DNA from: Brevundimonas sp.
GTDB lineage: Bacteria; Pseudomonadota; Alphaproteobacteria; Caulobacterales; Caulobacteraceae
Assembly (NCBI RefSeq): GCF_016463295.1
Contig: NZ_JAEMRO010000013.1
Location: 1-44,400, forward strand
Direction of reading: 5' to 3'
DNA: 44,400 nt
The notes under the pieces are model-generated. The model saw only the letters and a program-made list of their open reading frames with translations. It ran no database searches and had not been told where the DNA came from. This document shows, in pieces, positions 8,066 to 21,600 of this stretch. The position numbers were made by a program, and so were the translations under genes. How positions within the stretch are numbered: the stretch's first letter is position 1; every line of letters begins with the position of its first letter.

Positions 8066-10135
8066 ATGCTGACCCGCCGCTTCCTGATCACGACCACGGC
8101 TTTGATGGCCGCGGCCCCCGCCATGGCCCCCGGAATGGCGAGGGCGCAGGCCGCTGCACCCTCGGTCACGGCGTCGTCGCCCGACGGCGTCCTGTCGGTT
8201 CAGGTCGGGGTCAATGGCGAGGGTCGCCCCGAGTATTCGGTCACGCGCCTGGGTCGCCCGGTCATCGCCCCCTCGCGGTTGGGCTTCATCCTCACCGACG
8301 GTCCCAAGCTGGAGCGCAACTTCACCGTTTCCGCAGAGGCCCCGACCCAGCACGATGACACCTGGGAGCAGCCCTGGGGCGAGCAGCGCTTCATCCGCAA
8401 TCGCTATACCCAGTTGCGGGTCCGTCTGACCGAGCGCAACGGCCTGCAGCGGCGGCTGGACGTGGTCTTCCGCCTGTACGACGACGGCATCGGCTTCCGC
8501 TACGAATTCCCCGAACAGCCCGGCCTGACAACCGTCCGCATCGGCGACGAGCTGACCGAGTTCGCCGTCGTCGAGCCCGGCACCGCCTGGTGGATCCCCG
8601 CCTTCGAATGGAACCGCGAGGAGTACCTCTACAACCGCACCCGCATCGACGGCGTAGGTGTCGCCCAGACGCCGCTGACCGTGCGCACCGACAACGGCCT
8701 GCATGTCTCGCTGCACGAGGCGGCCTGCGTCGACTATGCCGGCATGAACCTACGCCGGGTCGAAGGCGGGCGGTTCAAGGCGGCGCTGACACCCGGCCTG
8801 ACCAATGCGGCCGTCGAGCGCACCGCCCCCTTCTCCACCCCCTGGCGCACGCTGCAGATCGCGGACCGGGCGGGGGATCTGGTCGAATCGCACCTGATCC
8901 TGAACCTGAACGAAGCCAATGTGCTGGGTGATGTCAGCTGGTTCAAACCCATGAAATACATCGGCATCTGGTGGGAGATGCACCTGGAGCTGAAGAGCTG
9001 GAACTCCGGGCCCAAACACGGGGCCACGACCGAAAACGCCATCAAACACATCGATTTCGCGGCCAAGCATGGCTTTGGCGGCGTGCTGATCGAGGGCTGG
9101 AACGTCGGCTGGGACGGCGACTGGTTCGGCACCGGCTGGGACTACAGCTTTACCCAGGCCTATCCCGATTTCGACATCGAACGCGTCGCCGCCTATGCCC
9201 GCCAGAAGGGCGTGGAGATCATCGGCCACCACGAGACGGGCGGCAACGCCTATCACTATGACAAGCAGCTGGACCCCGCCTTCGCCCAGATGCAGCGGTT
9301 TGGCTGGCATTCGGTCAAGACCGGCTATGTCGCCGACGCGGGTGGCGCGCGGGTCGCCGGGCCCGATGGCCAGCCGCGCCTGGCCTGGCACGAAAGCCAG
9401 CCCATGGTCCAGCACCACATGCGGGTCGTCGAGACGGCGGCCAAGTATCAGGTCGCGGTCAATGCCCACGAACCATTCAAGGATACGGGCCTGCGCCGCA
9501 CCTATCCCAATATGATCAGCCGCGAAGGGGCGCGCGGCATGGAGTTCAGCGCCTGGGGCCAGCCGGGCAATCCGCCGGAGCATGAGGCCAATCTGGTTTT
9601 CACCCGCCTGCTGGCCGGGCCGATGGACTACACCCCGGGCATCTTCGGCATGCAGACCCGCAGCCCGGACGGCGTCGCCACCACCTGGGCCAAGCAACTG
9701 GCGCTGTATGTCGTCATCTATAATCCGATCCAGATGGCGGCCGATCTGCTGGAAAACTACGAAGCCAATCCGGCCCCCTTCCAGTTCATCAAGGACGTGC
9801 CGGTCGACTGGGCCGAGACCCGCGTGCTGGACGGCGAGATCGGTGACTATATCGTCACCGCCCGCAAGGACCGGAACTCCGACATCTGGTGTTTGGGCGC
9901 GGTGACGGACGAGGAGCCGCGCGTGCTGTCGGCTCATCTCGGTTTCCTCGATGCCGGACGACGCTACCGCGCCGAAATCTATCGCGACGGCCCCGAGGCC
10001 GACTGGAGGGGCAAGCGCGAGGACATCGTGATCGAACAGCGTGAAGTGACCGCTGCGGACACCCTCAGCCTGCGTCTCGCCCCCGGCGGCGGTCAGGCCA
10101 TTCGCTTCGTGCCGATCGGAAGGGCTCGCCGTTGA
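8066..10135 (+). CDS. GH97 alpha-glucosidase (SusB-like, inverting type)
   Basis: A 689-residue glycoside hydrolase family 97 protein. The N-terminus LTRRFLIT is Tat-like and cleavage is likely near ARAQA, so export to the periplasm is expected. An N-terminal beta-sandwich (to about 270) is followed by a (beta/alpha)8 barrel (GGVLIEGWNVGWDGDW) and a C-terminal beta domain. Three glutamates match the catalytic set of inverting SusB-type enzymes: E390 in IGHHETGG, E469 in NAHEPFKDTG and E493 in GMEFSAW. The 24-residue spacing of the last two equals that of E508 and E532 in SusB as I recall it. The start at 8066 is preferred over an in-frame upstream codon because the signal peptide begins here. 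It is first in a four-gene operon, and its stop overlaps the next start. Confidence 0.88.
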   Translation: MLTRRFLITTTALMAAAPAMAPGMARAQAAAPSVTASSPDGVLSVQVGVNGEGRPEYSVTRLGRPVIAPSRLGFILTDGPKLERNFTVSAEAPTQHDDTWEQPWGEQRFIRNRYTQLRVRLTERNGLQRRLDVVFRLYDDGIGFRYEFPEQPGLTTVRIGDELTEFAVVEPGTAWWIPAFEWNREEYLYNRTRIDGVGVAQTPLTVRTDNGLHVSLHEAACVDYAGMNLRRVEGGRFKAALTPGLTNAAVERTAPFSTPWRTLQIADRAGDLVESHLILNLNEANVLGDVSWFKPMKYIGIWWEMHLELKSWNSGPKHGATTENAIKHIDFAAKHGFGGVLIEGWNVGWDGDWFGTGWDYSFTQAYPDFDIERVAAYARQKGVEIIGHHETGGNAYHYDKQLDPAFAQMQRFGWHSVKTGYVADAGGARVAGPDGQPRLAWHESQPMVQHHMRVVETAAKYQVAVNAHEPFKDTGLRRTYPNMISREGARGMEFSAWGQPGNPPEHEANLVFTRLLAGPMDYTPGIFGMQTRSPDGVATTWAKQLALYVVIYNPIQMAADLLENYEANPAPFQFIKDVPVDWAETRVLDGEIGDYIVTARKDRNSDIWCLGAVTDEEPRVLSAHLGFLDAGRRYRAEIYRDGPEADWRGKREDIVIEQREVTAADTLSLRLAPGGGQAIRFVPIGRARR

Positions 10136-11691
10136 CCGACTATGCCCCCCGGACCCTGCTGACCGCGCGCCCCCGCCTGACGCGGCTGGCGATCTGGAAC
10201 ATGTGCGTCGGCTTCTTCGGCATCCAGATCGGCTTTGGCCTGCAGAACGCCAACAACAGCCGCATCTTCCAGACCCTGGGGGCCGAGGTCGACAGCCTGG
10301 CCATCCTGTGGATCGCCGCGCCCCTGACCGGCCTGATCGTCCAGCCCATCATCGGCCATTTCAGCGACAAGACCTGGGGGCCTCTGGGCCGTCGCCGTCC
10401 CTACTTCCTGTTCGGGGCCATCGCGACGACCCTGGCACTGATCTTCATGCCCAACGCCCCCGTCCTCTGGATGGCGGCGGCGACGCTGTGGATCATGGAC
10501 GCGGCGATCAATGTCACCATGGAGCCGTTCCGCGCCTTCGTCGGCGACAACCTGCCCGAGGAACAGCGCGCCACCGGCTATGCGATGCAGAGCTTCTTCA
10601 TCGGCACCGGCGCCGTCTTCGCCTCCTGCCTGCCGTGGCTGCTGACCCAGGGCGGCGTCGCCAATACCGCCCCGGAAGGCATCGTCCCCGACAGCGTAAG
10701 GATCAGCTTCTACGTCGGCGCCGCCTTCATGCTGACGGCCGTCCTCTGGACTGTCTTCTCGACAAAAGAATACAGCCCCGAACAGATCGACGCCTTCGAA
10801 GGCGTCCGCCCGGCACCGCTGACCGATCACGAACAGCGCCCCGCCGCTCGCTATCTCAACGGAGGGCTGATCTGGCTGGCCGTCGGGGCCCTGGCCTTCC
10901 TCGCCGTCTGGTTCGTGCGTGACCAGGCCGTCGCCCTGCCCGCCGACGTCGAGGACTGGCGCAAGGCCGTCGGCAAGGAGCTGTATGTGCTGGCCGGCTT
11001 CGTCGCGGGCTTCGGCGCGCTGCAACTACTCGTCGCCGCCTTCCGCCGCGCCGCAAAATCCAACGGCCTGACCGAAATCCTGGACGACATGTTCGGCATG
11101 CCCGAGACCATGCGCGGTCTGGCCGTCGTCCAGTTCTTCAGCTGGTTCGCCCTTTTCGCCATGTGGATCTACACCACCGCCGCCGTCACCGCCGTCCACT
11201 TCGGGTCGTCCGACACGACCTCGGTGGCCTATAATCAGGGGGCGGACTGGGTTGGCGTCCTGTTCGGCATCTACAATGGCGTCGCGGCCCTGGTGGCCTT
11301 CGCCCTGCCGGTGCTGGCTCGGCGGATCGGCAAGCGCGGGGCCCATGCGGTCGCCTTAGCCATGGGCGGCCTGGGTCTGATCGGCATCTTCCTGATCCGC
11401 GATCCCCAGATGCTGTGGTTGCCAATGATCGGTGTCGGCATCGCCTGGGCCTCGATCGTCTCGATGCCCTACGCCATCCTGTCCAGCGCCGTGCCGGGGC
11501 GGAAGATGGGCGTCTATATGGGCGTCTTCAACATCTTCATCGTGGTGCCGCAACTGGTCGCCGCGACCCTGCTGGGCCTGATGCTCAACGCCCTGTTCCA
11601 GTCCCAGGCCATCTGGGCCCTGGTGGTCGGCGGGATCAGCTTCTTCATCGCCGCGGTCATGAGCCTGCGGGTACGCGAGGTGAAGGCGTGA
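10132..11691 (+). CDS. malY: MFS sugar permease, SLC45/MalY-like (maltose uptake)
   Basis: A 519-residue inner-membrane protein with about 12 hydrophobic helices. The N-terminal segment (IWNMCVGFFGIQIGFGLQNA) and the loop signature GPLGRRRPYFLFGA after the second helix are typical of the SLC45-like sucrose/maltose transporters of the major facilitator superfamily. It probably imports maltose or short maltodextrins by proton symport, replacing an ABC MalEFGK system, which is absent here. The start is a TTG at 10132, overlapping the GH97 stop as TTGA. The downstream esterase overlaps it as GTGA. It corresponds by context and type to the MalY permease of the Caulobacter crescentus locus; substrate is inferred. 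Confidence 0.82.
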   Translation: MTDYAPRTLLTARPRLTRLAIWNMCVGFFGIQIGFGLQNANNSRIFQTLGAEVDSLAILWIAAPLTGLIVQPIIGHFSDKTWGPLGRRRPYFLFGAIATTLALIFMPNAPVLWMAAATLWIMDAAINVTMEPFRAFVGDNLPEEQRATGYAMQSFFIGTGAVFASCLPWLLTQGGVANTAPEGIVPDSVRISFYVGAAFMLTAVLWTVFSTKEYSPEQIDAFEGVRPAPLTDHEQRPAARYLNGGLIWLAVGALAFLAVWFVRDQAVALPADVEDWRKAVGKELYVLAGFVAGFGALQLLVAAFRRAAKSNGLTEILDDMFGMPETMRGLAVVQFFSWFALFAMWIYTTAAVTAVHFGSSDTTSVAYNQGADWVGVLFGIYNGVAALVAFALPVLARRIGKRGAHAVALAMGGLGLIGIFLIRDPQMLWLPMIGVGIAWASIVSMPYAILSSAVPGRKMGVYMGVFNIFIVVPQLVAATLLGLMLNALFQSQAIWALVVGGISFFIAAVMSLRVREVKA

Positions 11692-12629
11692 ACCGGCGCG
11701 GCCTCCTGGCCACCCTCGCCGCCCTGCCGTTCGCCGGCGCGGCCCAAGCACAGGTAGTGGCCCAGGCCGGCGCGATCGCGGGCGGGCGTCTGGTCGAATA
11801 CGAGGCCGTGGCCTCGGCGCATCTGGGGCCGCGCAACGTCACTGTCTGGCTGCCGCCCGGCTATGACGCCGGCTCGGATCGCCACCCCGTCCTCTACATG
11901 CACGACGGCCAGAACCTGTTCGACCCGGCGCGCGCCAACTTCGGCGAATGGGGTGTGGACGAGCATCTGGTGCGGCTGATCGAGACCGGTCAGGTCCGCG
12001 CCCCCATCGTCGTCGGCGTCTGGAACACACCGTTGCGCCTGCGCGAATACGCCCCCGCTGACCTGATCGCCGCCCTGCCCGCCGAGGTCCGCGACAGCCT
12101 GATGCCGATGTACGGCGGCGCTCCCCTGTCCGACGAATACCTGCGCTTTCTGGTCGAAGAGCTGAAGCCCAGCATCGACAGCGAGTACCGCACCCTGCCC
12201 GGCCGCGACGAAACGGTGATCGCGGGCTCCAGCATGGGCGGGCTGATCTCGCTCTATGCCATGATGAAGCACCCCGACGTCTTCGGCGCCGCCGGCTGCC
12301 TGTCCACCCACTGGCCCCTGCGGCTCGAGCGGCTGGAGGGCGATGCGCTCAACACCTGGCGCGAGGCGGTGGTCCAGGCCTGGTCCGACGTCATCCGGCG
12401 CGGCCTGCCCGATCCGGCGAAGCACCGCCTCTATATGGATCGCGGCGACGAGACCCTGGACCAGTTCTACGTCTTCTTCCAGTCGCGCATCGACACGGTG
12501 ATCCGTGACGCCGGCTGGGGCCCCGACCGCTTCCGGACGCTTGTCTTCCCCACCGCCGAACACAACGAGAAGAGCTGGAACAGCCGCCTCGACGTGCCCC
12601 TGACCTTCCTTCTGTCGCCGAACCTGTGA
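11688..12629 (+). CDS. secreted alpha/beta-hydrolase of the esterase D/IroE type
   Basis: A 313-residue serine hydrolase. The frame is open further upstream, but the start is GTG 11688, overlapping the permease stop (GTGA) and beginning a Tat-like signal peptide NRRGLLATLAALPFAGAAQA. The fold signature is clear: HPVLYMHDGQNLFD near residues 66-79 and the nucleophile elbow GSSMGG. A late His near residue 293 (TAEHNEKSW) fits the third triad member. Relatives are annotated as putative esterases (COG2382/COG2819). Its role in a starch operon is not obvious: it might remove acyl groups from modified glucans or substrate mimics. The function is unproven; only the fold and the serine hydrolase class are secure. 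Confidence 0.78.
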   Translation: MNRRGLLATLAALPFAGAAQAQVVAQAGAIAGGRLVEYEAVASAHLGPRNVTVWLPPGYDAGSDRHPVLYMHDGQNLFDPARANFGEWGVDEHLVRLIETGQVRAPIVVGVWNTPLRLREYAPADLIAALPAEVRDSLMPMYGGAPLSDEYLRFLVEELKPSIDSEYRTLPGRDETVIAGSSMGGLISLYAMMKHPDVFGAAGCLSTHWPLRLERLEGDALNTWREAVVQAWSDVIRRGLPDPAKHRLYMDRGDETLDQFYVFFQSRIDTVIRDAGWGPDRFRTLVFPTAEHNEKSWNSRLDVPLTFLLSPNL

Positions 12630-12637
12630 GTCCCCAC

Positions 12638-15013
12638 ATGACCAAATCCCTGATCCTGGCCTCTGTCGCCGCCCTGGCCCTGTGCACCGCCCCTGCCCTC
12701 GCCCAGGACCAGGCCCGCATCGCCCCCGGCGCACCCGGCGACGCCCCGACCTGGGTCAATGCGGCCAAGACCGGGGCGGGCGCGTCCTACGAGGCCTATG
12801 TCGACGGCCGCTACGCCGACGGCGGCCCGACCGGCGACGTCAGCCGCGTCTGGTTCTCCTTGGCCGACGGGGTCCTGACCGAGACCATGTACGGCCTCAT
12901 CCACGAGGCCCAGATCAAGCAGCTACGCTTTGCCGTCGTGACCGAAACCGGCCTGTCGGTCGAAGGGACCGACACCACCAGCCGCACCGAATACCTGCAC
13001 ACCGATGCCAACGGTCGCCCCCTGTCGCCGGCCTATCGCGTCATCACCACGGACAACCAGGGTCGCTACGAGATCGAAAAGCGCATCTACACCGACCCGG
13101 ATAGCCAGTCCTTGGTCGTGCGTACGAACATCAAGGCGATGGCAGGCAGAATTACACCGTACCTGCTGCTCGAACCGCACATGGCCAACACCGGCGTTGG
13201 CGATGAAGCCATTGCCTTCAACGACTACCTCTTTTCATCGGAGGGTGACGCTAATCTGGTCTTGCTGCCCGACAAGCCCTTTCAGGTGGTCTCGGCTGGG
13301 TTCATGGGTACTTCAGATGGCTTGACTGACCTGCGAGATGGCCGGTTGGACGATGTCTATTTCTCAACCGGAGAACAGCGCGGCAATACCATGCTGACCG
13401 GCGCATTGGAGCCGCTTGAAACGGGCGGAAGTCTACAACGAGATTTTGTTATCGGCTTTGGGCCTTCGCCCGCTGATGCAATGCATCAAGCAAAACGGAC
13501 CTATCTGGTCGGCCTCGATGCCGTCCTCGCCAACTTCAACGGCGAAGGCTCCGCCGTGGGCTGGGAAGACTATATCGCCTCCCTCACCGATCTGCCCCGC
13601 ATCGCCGAACAGTCCACAGACGGCGGCAAGCTGGCCTATGCCTCGGCCCTGATGCTGAAGGTGCAGGAGGATCGGACCCATGCCGGGGCCCTGATCGCCA
13701 GCCTGTCCAACCCATGGGGCGACACGGTCGATGCGACCAATCCCTCGACGGGCTACAAGGCCGTCTGGCCGCGCGACTTCTATCAGGTGGCCATGGCCAT
13801 GCTGGCGCTGGGCGACACCGAGACGCCGCTGGCCGCCTTCCGCTACCTGCCTCAGGTGCAGGTCCGCGCCGACACGCCCGGCAATACAGGGGCCACGGGC
13901 TGGTTCCTGCAGAAGACCTGGGTCGATGGCACCATCGAATGGGTCGCGGTCCAGCTGGACCAGACCGCCATGCCCATCATGCTGGGCTACAAGCTCTGGA
14001 AGGCCGGACTGGTCTCCGACGCCGAAATGGCCGGCATGTACACCCGCATGATCAAGCCCGCCGCCGACTTCCTGGTCGAGGGGGGCAAGCTGGGGCTGAA
14101 CTGGAACGACCGCACCGTCACCCCGCCCTGGACCCAGCAGGAGCGGTGGGAGGAACAGGAGGGTTACTCCCCCTCCACCACCGCCGCCGTGGTCGCGGGT
14201 CTGGTCACGGCCGCCGAGATCGCGCGGGCGTCCGGCGACACCGCATCGGCTGACCGCTACCTCGCCACCGCCGACGACTATGCGGGCAAGATCGAGAGCC
14301 GCATGTTCACGACCGAGGGTTCGCTCGGCGACGGCAAATACTTCGTGCGCATCACCCGCAACGAGGACCCCAACGACCGCGCCCCCATAGGCGAGGCCAA
14401 TGCCCAGCAGGGCCTGCCTGAGGATCAGATCGTCGACGGCGGCTTTCTGGAACTGGTCCGCTATGGCGTTCGCCCGCCCTATGCCTCTTCGATCGTCGCC
14501 ACCCTGCCCGAATATGACGACCAGACGCGCGAGGATCGGCTGCGGGTCCGTTACGATCTGAACGGCGTCCCGGCCTGGCGTCGCTATGGCAACGACGGCT
14601 ATGGCGAGAATGTCGAGACCGGCAACGGCTATGGCGTCGGCGGCATGACCCCCGGCCAGCGCGGCCGCGTCTGGCCCTTCTTCACCGGCGAGCGCGGCCA
14701 CTACGATCTGGCCGCCGTCCTGGCCGACACCTCCGGTAACGAGGGCTGGCGCGAATCCAGCCTGAACGGCATCCGCCTGCTGTATGTCCGCGGCATGGAA
14801 TCCTTCGCCAACGGTGGCCTGCTGCTGCCGGAACAGGTCTGGGACGGCGTCGGCAACGACACGGCCTATGACTACAAGCCCGGTCAGGGCACCAACTCGG
14901 CCACGCCGCTGGCCTGGACCCACGCGGAGTACATCAAGCTGCTGCGGTCGCTGGCCGACCGCAAGGTCTGGGACCGCTACGATCCGGTGGCCGAGCGGTA
15001 CAGCGCGGAGTAA
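12638..15013 (+). CDS. secreted glucoamylase (GH15, glucan 1,4-alpha-glucosidase)
   Basis: A 791-residue GH15 enzyme expected to release glucose from non-reducing ends of alpha-glucans. Signal peptide (ILASVAALALCTAPALA), then an N-terminal beta-sandwich (about 30-300) and an (alpha/alpha)6 barrel. Catalytic acid E505 lies in RWEEQEGYSP and base E732 in LLPEQVWD, matching bacterial and fungal glucoamylases. ATG 12638 is preferred because the signal peptide begins there; a GTG at 12626 overlaps the esterase stop and would add four residues. It is last in the operon and convergent with the amidohydrolase gene across an inverted repeat. Bases about 13100-13500, coding part of the N-terminal domain, are visibly poorer in GC than the flanks (see findings). 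Confidence 0.9.
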   Translation: MTKSLILASVAALALCTAPALAQDQARIAPGAPGDAPTWVNAAKTGAGASYEAYVDGRYADGGPTGDVSRVWFSLADGVLTETMYGLIHEAQIKQLRFAVVTETGLSVEGTDTTSRTEYLHTDANGRPLSPAYRVITTDNQGRYEIEKRIYTDPDSQSLVVRTNIKAMAGRITPYLLLEPHMANTGVGDEAIAFNDYLFSSEGDANLVLLPDKPFQVVSAGFMGTSDGLTDLRDGRLDDVYFSTGEQRGNTMLTGALEPLETGGSLQRDFVIGFGPSPADAMHQAKRTYLVGLDAVLANFNGEGSAVGWEDYIASLTDLPRIAEQSTDGGKLAYASALMLKVQEDRTHAGALIASLSNPWGDTVDATNPSTGYKAVWPRDFYQVAMAMLALGDTETPLAAFRYLPQVQVRADTPGNTGATGWFLQKTWVDGTIEWVAVQLDQTAMPIMLGYKLWKAGLVSDAEMAGMYTRMIKPAADFLVEGGKLGLNWNDRTVTPPWTQQERWEEQEGYSPSTTAAVVAGLVTAAEIARASGDTASADRYLATADDYAGKIESRMFTTEGSLGDGKYFVRITRNEDPNDRAPIGEANAQQGLPEDQIVDGGFLELVRYGVRPPYASSIVATLPEYDDQTREDRLRVRYDLNGVPAWRRYGNDGYGENVETGNGYGVGGMTPGQRGRVWPFFTGERGHYDLAAVLADTSGNEGWRESSLNGIRLLYVRGMESFANGGLLLPEQVWDGVGNDTAYDYKPGQGTNSATPLAWTHAEYIKLLRSLADRKVWDRYDPVAERYSAE

Positions 15014-15015
15014 AT

Positions 15016-15148
15016 CTCCCTCCCCTTCATGGGGAGGGATGTCGGCGCAAAGCGACGACAGGGTGGGGTTCGAAAGGGCCAGAGCTCTCGGCTTCGGGCC
15101 CCACCCTGACCGCTGCGCGGTCTGTCCTTCCCCATAAAGGGGAGGGAG
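15016..15148. repeat. second cruciform-like intergenic inverted repeat
   Basis: Arms of about 55 bp are imperfect reverse complements. The outer boxes are CTCCCTCCCCTTCATGGGGA on the left and the complement of nearly the same word on the right. Each arm then has a side hairpin (GTCGGCGCAAAGCGAC on the left, GACCGCTGCGCGGTC on the right) and a CAGGGTGGGG box. The centre includes AGAGCTCT. It fills the gap between the convergent glucoamylase and amidohydrolase genes and likely terminates both. The architecture matches 6831-6949 although the sequences have diverged. Confidence 0.75.
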
Positions 15149-15155
15149 AAGGCCC

Positions 15156-18470
<3,315 letters not shown>

Positions 18471-18587
18471 TCTGGTTCTTCCCCATGGATCGGGGCGTCT
18501 CCGCTCGCAATGAAACGATGCCGCGCCCTCGAACGCCCAACAGAGCATTCCCGACGGCCCAAAGTCCAGTCGCCGATGAGCAAAGTG

Positions 18588-18619
18588 CCGGGGCGTGGAC
18601 GGATGCGCCCACGCCCCGG
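18588..18619 (-). terminator. strong hairpin downstream of the autotransporter gene
   Basis: CCGGGGCGTGG (18588-18598) and CCACGCCCCGG (18609-18619) form a perfect 11-bp stem with a 10-nt loop, starting 12 nt after the autotransporter stop codon on the minus strand. Only a short T-poor tail follows, so it may act as a terminator, an mRNA end stabiliser, or both. Confidence 0.65.
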
Positions 18620-18631
18620 TTCACCACCGCC

Positions 18632-21600
18632 CTAGAACCGCTTGGCCAGCAGGAACCGGAGTGTCGCCCCCCGGCTGCCGTTGCTGAAGCGACCGCCGAT
18701 GTCGACGCCCAGCACCAGTCCGCTGTCGTAGCGCATCTCCAGACCCAGTTCGGCGGCCAGTTCGTCCCGCATCCAGCGCTCGCCGTCGATCACATAACGG
18801 AAGCCCCCGATGTCGGCATAGTCCAGCGCCTGTCCGTCCAGCCCACCGAACTCGTGACGCCATTCCAGTCGCCCGGTCTGGATCAGGACGCTGTCGCGGA
18901 ACTGGCGCTCCATCTGGGCGCGGATGCCCATGGCCCCGATAACGGACTCCAGTTCCCGCTCGTCGAAGGACAGGTTGTAGAGGCCTGCCCCCGTCTCTGC
19001 ATAGGCGTCCAGCGTCGTCAGCACATAGTCGATCCGGCCGTAGGTCGAGAACAGTGAAGACCCGCGCTGACGATCCCAACCGGCGGTCAGGGACGCCATC
19101 ACCATGTCCCCGTCCCGCTCGCCCTGGGCGATCAGGCTGTTGGTCGCCAGCCGTCGGGTATCGAACGCCAGGGAGCCATAGCCCAGCACGCCATCGATGA
19201 AGACGCCGGGTTTCGGGCGATAGCTGCCATAGAGGGCCGCGCTCCAGGTCTCGCCATCCAGCCGGCCGGTCTCGCTTTCGCCGATGTCGGTGCGTTGCGA
19301 GCCATAGCCGCCGCCCGCGCCGATGGTCAGCTGGTCGCTGATCTTGACGTCGGCCCCCGCACTGATGCCCGAGGTGCTGACGTCGAAGCTGGACGTCCGG
19401 GCGGTCTCGTCATAACCGCCGACCGTGACCGCGCCGCCAGTCCAGAAGGCGATGTCGCCGATTTCGCGAGGTCCGCCGCCGGATACGGGCGCCTGAGCTC
19501 TCGCGACACCCAGAGCGCTCGTATCCGGGCGGCCCATGTGGTCCGGCAGTTCGAGCAGCGAGGCTTCCCGGTCCTCGGCCAGTTCCCGCTCGCGCTGCGC
19601 CCAAGGCAGCTCGTCGAGCGGACTTTGGAACAGCCCGTTGCGGCCACCGGTCAGGGACAGGCCCATGGCCGAACCGCCACGCCCATCGCCATGCAGTTGC
19701 TCGTTCCGACGGTTGAAGTTGCCCAGTTGGGTCGTCGCGAACTGACGTGCGGCCTCGGCCTGTGCCGTCGACAGGGCCCGGACATCCGGATCGGCCGACG
19801 GGTCGAGACGCGCACTGACCGTCAGCGTCACCGTCGCCGGCAGCGAGGTGCCGACGCTGTTGCTGAGCGTATAGGTGACCACGACTACACCACTGAAGTC
19901 GGCGCGCGGCGTGACGGTCATCGCAAAGCTGCGATCACCCATGGTTCCGGCCGGCACCAGCACCGCGGTCGCCGCCGTTGCAGGACTGATGGAGACGATC
20001 GCAGCATCGGCAAATGGCCCCTCGGTCGCCGTGGCCGTCAGATTGACGGTGACCGGTCGGCCCTGTTCGGTCGTGGCGGTCAGGTTCGGCGCCGTGGGGT
20101 CCAGGCCGACGATGTTCAGGCTGACGGTTGCCGGCGCGGAGGTCCCACCCGGGCCTACGGCCAGGAAGGTGAAGCTGTCCGCCCCTTCAAAGCCGGCGTT
20201 GGCGGTGTAGATCGCCGTGACGATCGGTCCGTTGGGCCCGGCTACCGTTTCCAGAGTCAGGGTTCCATTCTGCGGCGGCGTGCCGATGCGGATTTCGGTG
20301 ACATCGCCTGTGACCAGGGCCGATAGATCGATCCGGACGGGCTCACCCCCTCGCGAGCCTCCCTCGGCCGGGATCGTGCCCGGCGGCGAGACCACCACCG
20401 GCGGCGGTGGCGCACCGATGGTCAGATTGAACGCCTGGCTGACCGACGCCGGCCCAGCGCCGGTCGAGCTGTCGGTCGCGGTTATGGTGAAGGCGTAGCC
20501 ACCCTGCGCGGTCGGCACGCCGGACAGGACACCGTCCAAGGCCAGCGTCAGCCCGCCCGGGAGCGCACCCGCCGTCACGGCAAAGCTGTAGGGTGCGGCT
20601 CCCCCGGACGCGGTCAGGGTCGCCGTATAGGCCACGTCCTCCTGGGCATCCGTCAGGGTCGTGGGCGCGAGGCTCAGCACCGGAGCCGCGATGGCCACGC
20701 TGACCGTGGCCGGCGCGGACGTCCCGCCCGGCCCGATCGCCGCATAGGTGAAGGTATCGGTGCCATAGGTCCCGGCGTTGGGCGTGTAGCTCAGCGTCGC
20801 GCCGGACGCCGTCGCCGTTCCCCGGGCCGGGGCCGTGACGACCGCCACACTGGTGGTGGGACCTCCGCTCAGAACCGGCGGGACCGCCGTGGCACCCGCG
20901 CCATAGGCGACGGTCACGCTGGTCGCGGCCGCGACAGGCGCGGCATCTCCGACCGACAAGGTGTAGACCGCCGATCCTGTATAGGGGCCACCCGATCCGA
21001 CCGCCGCCGCATCGGTGGCGGTGACGGTGAAGGTGAAGACGCCGGATGTCGTGGGCGTGCCCGTCAGATTGCCATTGGCTCCGAGCGTCAGACCGGTCGG
21101 CAGTGATCCGGCCGTAACAGCAAAGCTGTAGGGCGCGACCCCGCCACTGGCCGACAGCGGTTCACTGTAGGCGACACCGACCGTCGCGCCCGACAGCGGC
21201 CCTGCGGCGGGCGTCAGTGTGACCGTTGGGGCCGCGATGTTGAGCGTATAGCCGCGCACGATCGAGAAGGGACCGGCACCGGTCGAGCTGTCCGTCGCGG
21301 TGACGTTGACGTTGAACGCCCCGCTGACCTGGGGTGTGCCGGACAGAATCCCGCCGGGCGACAGGGTCAGGCCTGTGGGCAGCGCCCCTGCGGTGACGCT
21401 GTAGGTGTAGGGGCCCACACCCCCGTTCGCCGCCAGCGTCTGACTGTAGGCCTGGCCGCGCTGTCCGTTGGCCAGGGTGCCGGGCACCAGGGTCAGGCTA
21501 GGCAGGCTGACATTGACATTGACAGTGGCCGGTGTGGACGTCCCTCCAGGCCCGGTGGCGGTGAAGGTGAAGCTGTCCGGCCCGGCATAACCGACGTTGG

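Noticed and set aside
11415..11687. 5' extension of the esterase frame
   Set aside because: This part lies inside the permease gene in another frame; the signal peptide and overlapping GTG fix the start at 11688.
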